From the NCBI GenBank assembly GCA_036250195.1, contig JAVHZZ010000006.1, positions 186,123,850 through 186,187,849 of the forward strand: a DNA stretch of 64,000 nucleotides, given 5' to 3'. The DNA is from Mixophyes australis (Eukaryota > Chordata > Amphibia > Anura > Limnodynastidae). Positions 45,059-55,374 of the stretch are shown here, piece after piece (the first letter of the stretch is position 1; every line of letters starts with the position of its first letter). A model generated the notes under the pieces. That model was not told the origin of the DNA. It made no database searches and worked only from the letters and a program-made list of their open reading frames with translations. Position numbers and translations under genes: made by a program.

Positions 45059-47440
45059 GACAAGAGAGGCCATAAGCCAAACACACATAAACGCATATGT
45101 TTGTGCATGAGTCACTTACCTATTAGGGGTTAATTATTCTGACATCTTCTTGCCAATAGTATCCACTGGCCCATATATTCTTACCTCAGGGGTTGCTGGG
45201 CCTCTTGTGCTGCACAAATTCCAGGGCTAAGTATCCATGCCTGCTAGATATTGTTTTTCTGCAGTGTGTTATTTTGCCTGCTCCTTCATTTTCTTGCTGT
45301 CACTTGTTCTTATTCTTTGCTTCTCCTCTTTCTCTTCTTGTGCTGTGCTTTCTCATGCCTTTAATTATTTTTATGTTCTTCCCTCTGCCAAACTCCCCTT
45401 TTTTCTTACCCCCTTCATTGGTGTTTTCTTCACCTGTGGGTTTTTCATTTTATTCCCCTTTTTCCCCAAACCCTGCCACCATGCGCTGCAGCCCATAGTC
45501 TGAAAAGCCATATGAAATAAATAAAAATGGATACCCAATTTCCTCCATCCTTTCGTGCACTTGTGGTTAACGTCCCCGTCCTTTACCATGCCAACCCTGA
45601 TTTCTCTCCTCCTTGGGTGCTTCCCCCCATGCACCATGCCAGCCACTATGCCCCCCCATTTCATCAGTCTCCCTGCCCCCCTTCTTCCCATTCCATCCTG
45701 CCTCCCCTCCCAGAATTCACAGGAGCCCCTTTCACCAGACCCCCGCCCCCTCCCAAACTTTATGCCTGGTTACCTAGAGCTTTGCCCTGGCTCCTCAGTT
45801 GCACTCACACTCCATGCCACTGTGGGTGTCCCTGTGACCCAGCCTCATCTATTGGGCTCCTACAGAATACAGGTGCACACGTTGTCAGGTACTAACATTT
45901 TTCCTTTCAGTACCACAGATTTAATGGGTTAGGAAGAATTCCAGGCAGCGCACCAAACCTTGACAGCAGTTCAAGTGTAGCTGTAGCCATTGAACAATGC
46001 CCTTCAGCATGACATACGGGAAGCAAAGGGACCCTAGGGATGTTCGGCACCGACAACATGTGTCTCCAGTGAGTATGAAGTACACACTGCATCTTTTCTA
46101 CACACCATATGTCAGGTAATGTTAGTACAGTGACGGCTCTTCGCTGATCGAGGTACTCACAATCTGATGTGGCTATTGTACACGCTCACCTATCTCGGCT
46201 GGATATCAGCGAACCTAACTACGCATCCAGATGCACAGTTTGAGGCACAGGTTAGTGGCAGGTTTATGTATGCAATTACATCTATGATGATGATTATCAG
46301 GGTAGGGGCTCAAAAGTCCTGCCCCACTTGGCTGCCTGACCTTTTTTTAGGTGTTGGCATCTTAAAACATAGAAACCTGCCCGAAGGCAGACTAGAACTT
46401 GCTTTGTTACCTCCATATGAGAAGCAAGATTATTATCTATGAGGAGGAATTAGTAAGGCATCCATATGACAACCATTTTATCGTTGAGCTCTATGGCCAA
46501 CCAAGCATACCGCTGGGATTTACGTATATGGATGTCTAGTTGGCCTTTATGTGACCGAGCGGTGTCACCTCGTTTCCTTGCAAAGTGATGGCGTTTCTTA
46601 ATTCAATAAACTTTGACCTGTTTACAAGAATTTTAATTGTTATACGTGTCTTTATTTAGTTATGGATTAGAGTGTTAAGTCTTAAACAGTAAGGGAGGTT
46701 TTGTGCAATGAAGATGAGGCATCAACAGTATGCAGTTTATGATAAGAGAGGTCATATGCCGAACGCACATAAACTCATATGTTTGTGCATGAGTCATTCA
46801 CGATTCACTATTAGGGGTTAAGCCTTCTGACATCTTCCAGCCAATAGTATCCACAGGGGAGGTGCCCTGGCTGGCCCATATATTCATTCCACATTGGTTA
46901 CTGGGCATTTTTAGCAGGATAAATTCCCTCCATCCCTCTCTGCATTTATGTGTGGTGTTTTAACTTTTTTCTCCCTCACCCAGGTGACGCACAGTTGATA
47001 GGAAAGCGTTTGCAGTCACTGTCTAATTCATATGGTGCTATAATCGATTAGCTGCAAGTCCCTGCCCCCTTTGAAGTAACCTGGCTCTTGCTCCTTGTGT
47101 GTGGGAGACCCCTTGACCTGCTTTATGTGGGCATGTCATTGTGAACCCAGAAGGGGTGTAGTCACTATGATGCCAGATTTAGTACCAACCAATCGTAAAC
47201 GACTATGTCCTGGGACCAGTGGTTAGTGCCTTTCGGCCATACACTGTTTGGTTTTGCTATTAGTTGATAGCTGACTCACAATTTGTTTTCGCCCCCACCA
47301 TTCTCTCTTTAAATCAATAAACTGTGACCTGCTTGCCAAAATTTAAATTGTTTTATATGTCTTTATTTACTTATGGATTAGACTGTTAAGTGTTAAATGG
47401 TAAGAGAAGATTTGTGCAATGAAGAAGAGGCATCAACAGT
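45059..47440 (+). mobile_element. Element with split direct repeats (Ngaro/DIRS-like), degraded
   Basis: Four blocks in the order A1 (45059-45232), interior, B1 (46590-46735), A2 (46740-46928), spacer, B2 (47303-47440). A1 and A2 share GAGAGGYCATA, CATATGTTTGTGCATGAGTCA, TATTAGGGGTTAA and CTGACATCTTC followed by CCAATAGTATCCAC. B1 and B2 share TCAATAAACT, GACCTG, TTATGGATTAGA and GGCATCAACAGTAT. B1 runs straight into A2. The A1-interior-B1-A2-B2 plan is the signature of Ngaro-type tyrosine-recombinase retrotransposons. The interior (45240-46590) is too short for RT and recombinase genes and I could not recognise a domain in it, so the class rests on repeat layout alone. Confidence 0.6.
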
Positions 47441-48221
47441 ATTAAGACTATTTATAGTACACTAGAGAAACCCAGAGGTAACCGTCTTAAATTAAACTGA
47501 AATTTAATGACTAAATTACTTTATTAACACAATATATGTATAAGTTCTTCATTCAAAGTTACATTGCTGGGTATGGTCCCTGCAAGATGCACTGATATAT
47601 GTGACTGCAAATAGCTGTCACAGTTTCCAGACCACCCAGCAGGTTACATGTTATAGGTCACCCAGCTGGTGCACAGGGAGAATTTTCCAATTGTCACAGT
47701 TTACAGAGCAACCGGCAGATGCACAGGTATATTGCCAACTGTCAGATTATCCAGAGGACAATTGTAATGCACTGTTGTAAATGGTGGACAGATGTTTTAC
47801 GAAATAACTCTGAAACGATGCAACCGATTACAATGCCAATTTTTCTGCAAATCTACAGACCAAAATCTTTAATTTGGCATACGATGTGCACTGCGCAGAC
47901 AACGGCATCATCGAAATAAGTCACTCATAAACATCGTACTTGTGCTATTAATGTATACATACATCTTTCTCCTCCACAGATTCATGATGGGATAGGGAAT
48001 ACTTAGTTCACAGTTACACATGGCAGTCACATGAAGTATGCAACACGTTATGTTCCTGCCATATACAGTATTGTACCACTCTTAGACATCAAGAGGCATC
48101 TCTGGGAGATTTATCACAGGGAACATGCACCATGCGTACACTAGCTTCATAGGTTTTGGGAAAACATGTAAACATTTAAACTTTATTTTAATTTTAAAAT
48201 CACAAACTAGGAAAAAGTAGT
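47441..48221. other. Unassigned DNA left of hAT element B
   Basis: Around 47590-47740 a loose tandem pattern (CAGGTTACATG, CAGCTGGTGCACAGG, CAGATGCACAGG) is visible. No gene recognised. Confidence 0.45.
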
Positions 48222-48369
48222 ATTAAAATTAGGGATGAGCGCACTCGGATTTCTGAAATCCGAGCCCACCCGAACGTTGCGGATCCGAGTCGGATCCGAG
48301 ACAGATCCGGGTATTGGCGCCAAATTCAAAAGTGAAACTGAGGCTCTGACTCATAATCCCGTTGTCGGA

Positions 48370-48395
48370 TCTCGCGATACTCGGATCCTATAAAT
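48370..48395 (+). promoter_or_regulatory. Element B promoter: TCTCGCGATA and TATA box
   Basis: TCTCGCGATA at 48370-48379, nine bases, TATAAAT at 48389-48395. Spacing identical to elements A and C although the surrounding sequence has diverged. Confidence 0.7.
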
Positions 48396-48510
48396 TCCCC
48401 GCTAGTCGCCGCCATCTTCACTCGGGCATTGATCAGGGTAGAGGGAGGGTGTGTTAGGTGGTCCTCTGTGCTGTTTAGTTCTGTGCTGTTTAGTTCTGTG
48501 CTGTTTAGTG

Positions 48511-48565
48511 CTGTGCTGTGCTGTGCTGTGCTGTGCTGTGCTGTGCTGTGCTGTGCTGTGCTGTG
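48511..48565. repeat. (CTGTG)n microsatellite in element B leader
   Basis: Eleven perfect CTGTG pentamers, preceded by three longer variants CTGTGCTGTTTAGTT. Reverse-strand frames such as repeated TAQHS are artefacts. Confidence 0.93.
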
Positions 48566-48586
48566 TTCTGCAGTATCAGTCCAGTG

Positions 48587-48911
48587 CAGACTTGCCAACT
48601 CTCCCGCATTTTGCGGGAGACTCCCGCATTTTGCGAGAGTCTCCCGGGCTCCCGGGCGAGTGTGGCAATCCCCCGCATCTGGATAATTCTGCCCACTTCC
48701 TAGTGAAGTGGGCAGAATTAAGTCCCAAACGCCGCCATTCCCGGTGAATCGCGGCGTTTGGCCCCGCCCCCCGCTGTCAAATGACGCATTTTGCGTCATC
48801 ACGTCATGGGGGCAGGTCCAAAATGACGTCACTTGGAGCCCCGCCCCCCCCCGTCACGCCCACCTCCTCTGCAGGCTCCCGGATTTTACCAACAGAAAGT
48901 TGGTAAGTATG
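48587..48911. mobile_element. hAT-type MITE, copy 2 (CATACTTGCCAACT family), nested in element B
   Basis: 325 bp, starting CAGACTTGCCAACT and ending AGTTGGTAAGTATG, with a perfect 8-bp duplication GTCCAGTG (48579-48586, 48912-48919) of element B's own leader repeat. Same family and orientation as 26363-26676, including the CCCACTTCCTAGTGAAGTGGG hairpin. Confidence 0.9.
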
Positions 48912-49840
48912 GTCCAGTGGTGCTGTGTGCTGTGCTCTGTCCTTCTGAGGTCAGTGGTGCTGCTGGGTCCTGTGCTGTGTCCTGTTCAGTCCAGTGGTGC
49001 TGTGTCCTGTGCTCTGTGCTTCTAAGGGCATAGTTATTTCCCCAATATTCCCCTGTGTTTAAAAAAATAAAAAAAAGTTTTTTTAAAAAATACCAAAAAC
49101 TACTTTAATATTTTTTAATTACCACAAAATTTGCACAACCAATCCTGCAGTATAAGCCCATTGGTACTGCAATATTACCAAGTTCACACATTCAGCAGTA
49201 AAAGTCCAGTGGTACTGCAATATTACAAAGTTTACACATTCTGCAGTATCAGTCCAGTGGTGCTGTGTCCTGTGCTCTGTCCTGCTGAGTTCCGTAGTGC
49301 TGCTGGGTCCTGTGCCGTGTCCTGTTCAGTCCAGTGGTGCTGTGTCCTGTGCTCTGTGCTTCTACTAAGGGCATAGTTATTTCCCCATTATTCCCAAGTT
49401 TTTAAAAAATAAAAAAAAAGTAAAAAAAAATAAAAAATTTAAAAAAAAAAAAAAAATATAATAATTATAACCAAATTTGCAAAACCAATCCAGCATTATA
49501 AGTCCATTGGTACTGCAATATTACCAAGTTCACACATTCTGCAGTATCAGTCCAGTGGTGCTGTGTCCTGTGCTCTGTCCTGCTGAGTTCCGTAGTGCTG
49601 CTGGGTCCTGTGCCGTGTCCTGTTCAGTCCAGTGGTGCTGTGTCCTGTGCTCTGTGCTTCTAAGGGCATAGTTATTTCCCCACTATTCCCAAGTTTTTTA
49701 AAAATAAGAAAAAAGTAAAAAAAAATAAAAAATTAAAAAAAAAAAAAAAAATAATAATTATAACCAAATTAGCAAAACCAATCCAGCAGTATAAGTCCAT
49801 TGGTACTGCAATATTACCAAGTTCACACATTCTGCAGTAT
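48912..49840. repeat. About 300-bp tandem repeat in element B leader
   Basis: Units start at CAGTATCAGTCCAGTGGTGC (48571, then 49244 and 49542, spacing 298), each ending with an A-rich tract and CAAGTTCACACATTCTG. The first unit is split by the nested MITE. About three units. Confidence 0.88.
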
Positions 49841-49855
49841 CTTGTGCTACATATA

Positions 49856-52852
49856 ATGGAGACCAAAAATTTGGAGGATAAAGTAGGGAAAGATCAAGAC
49901 CCACTTCCTCCTAATGCTGAAGCTGCTGCCACTAGTCATGACATAGACGATGAAATGCCATCAACGTCGTCTTCCAAGCCCGATGCCCAATCTCGTAGTA
50001 CCGGGCATGTAAAATCCAAAAAGCCCAAGTTAAGAAAAAGTAGCAAAAAGAGAAACTTAAAATCATCTGAGGAGAAACGTAAAGTTGCCAATATGCCATT
50101 TACGACACGGAGTGGCAAGGAACGGCTTAGGCCCTGGCCCGTGTTCATGACTAGTGGTTCAGCTTCACCCACGGATCTTAGCCCTCCTCCTCCTCCCCCC
50201 CCCTACAAAAAATTGAAGAGAGTTATGCTGTCAGCAACAAAACAGCAAACAACTCTGCCTTCTAAAGAGAAATTATCACAAATCCCCAAGGCGAGTCCAA
50301 GGGTGTTGGTGGTTGTCAAGCCTGACCTTCCCATCACTGTACGGGAAGAGGTGGCTCGGGAGGAGGCTATTGATGATGTAGCTGGCGCTGTGGAGGAACT
50401 TGATGATGAGGATGGTGATGTGGTTATTGTAAATGAGGCACCAGGGGGGGAAACAGCTGATGTCCATGGGATGAAAAAGCCCATCGTCATGCCTGGTCAG
50501 AAGACCAAAAAATGCACCTCTTCGGTCTGGAGTTATTTTTATCCAAATCCAGACAACCAATGTATGGCAATATGTAGCTTATGTAAAGCTCAAATAAGCA
50601 GGGGTAAGGATCTTGCCCACCTAGGAACATCCTCCCTTATACGTCACCTGAATAACCTTCATAGTTCAGTGGTTAGTTCAGGAACTGGGGCTAGGACCCT
50701 CATCGGTACAGGGACACCTAAATCCCGTGGTCCAGTTGGATACACACCAGCAACACCCTCCTCGTCAACTTCCTCCACAATCTCCATCAGATTCAGTCCT
50801 GCAGCCCAAGTCAGCAGCCAGACTGAGTCCTCCTCAATACGGGATTCATCCGAGGAATCCTGCAGCGGTACGCCTACTACTGCCACTGCTGCTGTTGCTG
50901 CTGTTAGTCGGTCATCTTCCCAGAGGGGAAGTCGTAAGACCGCTAAGTCTTTCACCAAACAATTGACCGTCCAACAGTCGTTTGCCATGACCACCAAATA
51001 CGATAGTAGTCACCCTATTGCAAAGCGTATAACTGCGGCTGTAACTGCAATGTTGGTGTTAGACGTGCGCCCGGTGTCCGCCATCAGTGGAGTGGGATTT
51101 AGAGGGTTGATGGAGGTATTGTGTCCCCGGTACCAAATCCCCTCGAGATTCCACTTCACTAGGCAGGCGATACCAAAAATGTACAGAGAAGTACGATCAA
51201 GTGTCCTCAGTGCTCTTAAAAATGCGGTTGTACCCACTGTCCACTTAACCACGGACATGTGGACAAGTGGTTCTGGGCAAACGAAGGACTATATGACTGT
51301 GACAGCCCACTGGGTAGATGCATCCCCTTCCGCAGCAACAGCAACAGCTGCATCAGTAGCAGCATCTACAAAATGGCTGCTCATGCAAAGGCAGGCAACA
51401 TTGTGCATTACAGGCTTTAATAAGAGGCACAACGCTGACAACATATTAGAGAAAATGAGGGAAATTATCTCCCAGTGGCTTACCCCACTTAGACTCTCAT
51501 GGGGATTTGTGGTGTCAGACAATGCCAGTAACATTGTGCGGGCATTAAATATGGGCAATTTCCAGCACGTCCCATGTTTTGCCCACACCATTAATTTGGT
51601 GGTGCAGCATTACCTCAAGAGTGACAGGGGTGTGCAGGAGATGCTTGCGGTGGCGCGCAAAATTGCTGGACACTTTCGGCATTCAGCCAGTGCCTACCGC
51701 AGACTAGAGGCACATCAAAAAAGCTTGAACCTGCCCTGCCATCACCTCAAACAAGAGGTTGTGACGCGCTGGAACTCCACCCTCTATATGCTGCAGAGGA
51801 TGGAGGAGCAGCAAAAGGCCATTCAGGCCTACACAGCCACCTACGACATAGGCGAAGGAGTGGGGATGCGCCTCAGTCAAGCGCAGTGGAGACTGATTTC
51901 CGTGTTGTGCAAGGTTCTGCAGCCATTTGAACTTGCCACACGAGAAGTCAGTTCCGACACTGCCAGCTTGAGTCAGGTCATTCCCCTGATCAGGCTGTTG
52001 CAGAAGCAGCTGGAGAAAGTGAGGGAGGAGCTGGTAAGCCATTGCGATTACAGCAAGCATGTAGCTCTTGTGGATGTAGCCCTTCGTACGCTTTGCCAGG
52101 ATCCGAGGGTGGTCACTCTTTTAAAGTCAGAGGAATACATTCTGGCCACCGTGCTCGATCCTCGGTTTAAAGCGTATGTTGTGTCTCTGTTTCCGGCGGA
52201 CACAAGTCTACAGCGGTGCAAAGACCTGCTGGTCAGGAGATTGTCCTCTGAAGAGGACCGTGACATGCCAACAGCTCCACCCTCATTTTCTTCCACATCT
52301 ATGGCTGCGAGGAAAAAGCTCAGTTTTCCCAAAAGAGGCACTGGCGGGGATGCTGATAACATCTGGTCCGGACTGAAGGACCTGCCAACCATTGCAGACA
52401 TGTCTACTCTCGCTGCATTGGATGCTGTGACAATAGAAAAAATTGTGGATGATTACTTTGCTGACACCATCCAAGTAGACATGTCAGACAGTCCATATTG
52501 TTACTGGCAGGAAAAAAAGGCAGTTTGGAAGCCCCTGTACAAACTGGCTCTATTTTACCTGAGTTGTCCCCCCTCCAGTGTGTACTCGGAAAGAGTTTTT
52601 AGTGCAGCGGGGAACCTGGTCAGTGAGCGGCGAAGGAGGTTGCTTCCTCACAACGTTGAAAAAATGATGTTTATAAAAATGAATAATCAATTCCTCAATG
52701 AAGTACAGCACTGCCCTCCAGATACTACAGAGGGACCTGTGGTTGTGGAGTCCAGCGGGGACGAATTGATAATGTGTGATGAGGAGGAAGTACACACTGT
52801 AGGGGGAGAGGAATCAGAGGTTGAGGATGAGGACGACATCTTGCCTCAGTAG
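49856..52852 (+). CDS. hAT transposase with BED zinc finger, intact (element B)
   Basis: 998 residues from ATG 49856; an in-frame GTG 12 bases upstream is not used as start because vertebrate initiation needs ATG. Cut-and-paste transposase. N-terminal basic region (KSKKPKLRKSSKKRN) and conserved MPFTTRSGKERLRP near 80-95; acidic stretch; BED zinc finger with W near 224, C240, C243, H264, H269; Ser/Thr-rich linker; RNase H-like core with Asp 467 (TTDMWTSGSGQ) and Asp 555 (VVSDNASN), then CFAHTINLVV; the third acid is probably Glu 912 in SVYSERVFSAAGNLV; hAT dimerisation domain about 880-945; acidic C-terminus. All blocks are in one open frame, so it could be active. The family resembles domesticated vertebrate ZBED proteins, but the surrounding TIRs and target duplication show a transposon gene. 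Confidence 0.95.
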   Translation: METKNLEDKVGKDQDPLPPNAEAAATSHDIDDEMPSTSSSKPDAQSRSTGHVKSKKPKLRKSSKKRNLKSSEEKRKVANMPFTTRSGKERLRPWPVFMTSGSASPTDLSPPPPPPPYKKLKRVMLSATKQQTTLPSKEKLSQIPKASPRVLVVVKPDLPITVREEVAREEAIDDVAGAVEELDDEDGDVVIVNEAPGGETADVHGMKKPIVMPGQKTKKCTSSVWSYFYPNPDNQCMAICSLCKAQISRGKDLAHLGTSSLIRHLNNLHSSVVSSGTGARTLIGTGTPKSRGPVGYTPATPSSSTSSTISIRFSPAAQVSSQTESSSIRDSSEESCSGTPTTATAAVAAVSRSSSQRGSRKTAKSFTKQLTVQQSFAMTTKYDSSHPIAKRITAAVTAMLVLDVRPVSAISGVGFRGLMEVLCPRYQIPSRFHFTRQAIPKMYREVRSSVLSALKNAVVPTVHLTTDMWTSGSGQTKDYMTVTAHWVDASPSAATATAASVAASTKWLLMQRQATLCITGFNKRHNADNILEKMREIISQWLTPLRLSWGFVVSDNASNIVRALNMGNFQHVPCFAHTINLVVQHYLKSDRGVQEMLAVARKIAGHFRHSASAYRRLEAHQKSLNLPCHHLKQEVVTRWNSTLYMLQRMEEQQKAIQAYTATYDIGEGVGMRLSQAQWRLISVLCKVLQPFELATREVSSDTASLSQVIPLIRLLQKQLEKVREELVSHCDYSKHVALVDVALRTLCQDPRVVTLLKSEEYILATVLDPRFKAYVVSLFPADTSLQRCKDLLVRRLSSEEDRDMPTAPPSFSSTSMAARKKLSFPKRGTGGDADNIWSGLKDLPTIADMSTLAALDAVTIEKIVDDYFADTIQVDMSDSPYCYWQEKKAVWKPLYKLALFYLSCPPSSVYSERVFSAAGNLVSERRRRLLPHNVEKMMFIKMNNQFLNEVQHCPPDTTEGPVVVESSGDELIMCDEEEVHTVGGEESEVEDEDDILPQ

Positions 52853-53336
52853 AGCCTGTTTAGTCTGTACAGGGAGAGATGAATAGCTTTTTTGGTGTGG
52901 GGGCCCAAACAAACCAATCATTTCAGTCAAAGTTGTTTGGTAGGCCCTGTCGCTGAAATGATTGGTTTGTTAAAGTGTGCATGTCCTATTTCAACAACAT
53001 ACCTCTCAACTGCAGCTCATCCCTCCTCTGCGGGGATAATGTCTCCTGTGCTCTGACACGTCACTCTGTGTACTCTCAGCCTCAGGATCTGACACTACAG
53101 CTACCATGCCTCTTGTAGCAGCCCTCACTCCAGGGCCTCTTCCATGTGCAGTGTCCCCCTCTCTCTTGGGTTCACTATAGTGGCATGGAGTTCTCCCCCT
53201 CATCCAGGGCACACATTCCTTGCCCTGGCTCAGTCACCACGCTCAGACTTCCAGGCAATGCTGGGGGAGCCTGGGAGCTTCCACCCCAGGTCCCCAGCTA
53301 CAACTCTCCTCTCCTGTGTCTTCTCTCTCTTTCTGA
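52853..53336. other. 3' region of element B, no gene
   Basis: It contains an inverted pair AACAAACCAATCATTTCAG / CTGAAATGATTGGTTTGTT at about 52910-52970, then a C/T-rich stretch (53000-53336) absent from elements A and C, possibly a later insertion. No coding sequence. Confidence 0.5.
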
Positions 53337-54045
53337 CACTTTAAAGATCGTGCCTTTAAATGAAAAAGTCAGTCTTCATTGCACGACTATGTGCAACAGG
53401 GACATTTTTTTGGGTTTACAAAGTCAAACAATAACACTACGACCCTGTCTGTCTGGGGTCTGTCAATGACGAATTGTCTGGAGCATGTTTGGAGGAGGTA
53501 TTGTGGCCCCGGTATCAAATTGGGTACCGGGGCCACCCCACTATGCAGTCCAGATACTTGTTTGGTGGAATTCCGACACGTGGAGGGTTTTATTATTATA
53601 TTGTGTGGACCACTCTATCTATACCACACTACAACTCTATACCACTCTATTTCCTACTTTAATTCTATTTAATTCTATTTCCTACTTTAATTCTATTACT
53701 AATTAATTACCATAAAGAGGAACAAAAAAAAACAATTTTACCAAAAGTATAATATGACTTAGACTTACAAACACTACACTTTAAAGATCGTGCCTTTAAA
53801 TGAAAAAGTCAGTCTTCATTGCACGACTATGTGCAACAGGGACATTTTTTTGGGTTTACAAAGTCAAACAATAACACTACGACCCTGTCTGTCTGGGGTC
53901 TGTCAATGACGAATTGTCTGGAGCATGTTTGGAGGAGGTATTGTGGCCCCGGTATCAAATTGGGTACCGGGGCCACCCCACTATGCAGTCCAGATACTTG
54001 TTTGGTGGAATTCCGACACGTGGAGGGTTTTTAAATTATATTGTG
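53337..54045. repeat. Direct duplication of about 255 bp in element B 3' region
   Basis: 53337-53591 recurs almost unchanged at 53777-54031 (offset 440), including GGCCCCGGTATCAAATTGGG, an internal inverted repeat around GGTACCGGGGCC. A partial third copy follows at about 54040-54095. Confidence 0.92.
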
Positions 54046-54174
54046 GCCTCGGTACCAAATTGTGTACCGGGGCCACCACACTACGCAGTCAAGATAGATA
54101 GATGCGTATTGCGTATCATAGATAAAGTACATTCAGTGGTGTGGGGCAAATTGAAAAATATTCCAAATGCACTG

Positions 54175-54255
54175 ACATTATCAAAAACAAGAGGTTGTCA
54201 CACGCTAAAACTCCAACATGTATATGATGGAGAGGATGGAGGAGCAGCCGTATGT
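54175..54255 (+). pseudogene. Transposase-derived fragment in element B 3' region
   Basis: ACAAGAGGTTGTCACACGCT and GAGAGGATGGAGGAGCAGCC match the transposase gene of the same element at about 51748-51815 (ACAAGAGGTTGTGACGCGCT, GCAGAGGATGGAGGAGCAGC), collinearly and on the same strand, with scattered substitutions. It looks like an old internal copy of the QEVVTRWNSTLYMLQRMEEQ coding segment. Confidence 0.75.
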
Positions 54256-54289
54256 GTAGTGTAATGCAGATCTGTTGAAGGTTTTTTAT

Positions 54290-54730
54290 ATATTTTATTG
54301 TGGTGCCCAGTGCCCACTCCTCTACGCAGTCCAGATACATTTATTGGTGCGAATCATAAAAGTTCAGGGTTTTTAATATATATTGTGGTGACCCACTTCT
54401 CTACGCAGTCCAGGTACATTTATTGGTGCGAATCATAAAAGTTCAGGGTTTTTAAGATATTGTGGTGACCCACTCCTCTACGCAGTCCAGGTACAATTAT
54501 TGGTGCGAATCATAAAAGTTCAGGGTTTTTAAGATATTGTGGTGACCCACTCCTCTACGCAGTCCAGGTACAATTATTGGTGCGAATCATAAAAGTTCAG
54601 GGTTTTTAAGATATTGTGGTGACCCACTCCTCTACGCAGTCCAGGTACAATTATTGGTGCGAATCATAAAAGTTCAGGGTTTTTAATATATATTGTGGTG
54701 ACCCACTCCTCTACGCAGTCCAGAAAGATA
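54290..54730. repeat. About 78-bp tandem repeat, 5-6 units (element B 3' region)
   Basis: Units contain GTGGTGACCCACTCCTCTAC, GCAGTCCAGGTACAATTATT and GGTGCGAATCATAAAAGTTC. The middle units are identical, the outer ones diverged, as expected for recent local expansion. Confidence 0.92.
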
Positions 54731-55046
54731 CCTTGTTGCAACGTTTTGGACTAATAACTATATTGTGAGGTGTTCACAATACACTGTAAATTAGTGGAAA
54801 TGCTTGTTATTGAATGTTATTGAGGTTAATAATAGCCTAGGAGTGAAAATAAGCCCAAAAACTTGATTTTTAAACTTTTTATGTTTTTTTCAAAAAAAAT
54901 CCGAATCCAATACCTTAAATCCGAACCGAGACCTTTCGTCAAGTGTTTTGCGAGACAAATCCGAACCTCAAAAATAACGAAAATCCGGATCCAAAACACA
55001 AAACACGAGACCTCAAAAGTCGCCGGTGCACATCCCTAATTAAAAT

Positions 55047-55374
55047 GGCTAACAGAATACACTTTACATTGAAAGATTTGAAACTAGGTTTCATCATAAG
55101 ACATGGTGAACCATATAATATAAAATGCTATATAGTTATACACACAAGTACATTGTCAAAGTCGAATAATTGGATAAAAGAAAGTATATTGATTAATATA
55201 ATATTTTATCGTGCGATTGGGATCAGTACGCCACAGGCTATGGTGCAATCGCACGATAATAACGCACGCATAGACTCACACTTACACATTCACTTGTATA
55301 TAAATCATATTTATATTAGTTCCAATCCATAGTTGTTTATGAGCAGATTTTAACCCATTTTCTATGCATGCTGC
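55047..55374. other. Unassigned DNA
   Basis: Contains an inverted pair GTGCGATTGGGATCAGTACG...TGGTGCAATCGCAC around 55210-55256; otherwise nothing recognised. Confidence 0.45.

Larger units (their letters stand above)
48230..55038 (+). mobile_element. hAT element B, complete and probably autonomous
   Basis: 6,809 bp with ends TAGGGATGAGCGC / GTGCACATCCCTA and a perfect 8-bp target duplication ATTAAAAT (48222-48229, 55039-55046). The left subterminal region has a hairpin CTCGGATTTC/GAAATCCGAG. The leader holds a pentanucleotide run and about three 300-bp tandem units, one of them split by a nested MITE. An intact transposase gene is followed by a long 3' region of direct repeats. Belongs to the same broad ZBED-type hAT group as A and C, but is clearly diverged from them. 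Confidence 0.93.

Noticed and set aside
45527..45932. Pro-rich overlapping frames in the interior of the split-repeat element
   Set aside because: Two frames are open at once over C-rich DNA and neither shows RT, RNase H or recombinase motifs.
48429..48703. Cys/Leu-Val and Gln-His-Ser repeat peptides
   Set aside because: Products of the CTGTG pentanucleotide run in element B's leader.
49844..49855. GTG as an upstream start for the element B transposase
   Set aside because: Eukaryotic initiation strongly prefers ATG, and an in-frame ATG lies 12 bases on; the sister elements also begin with ATG just before the conserved region.
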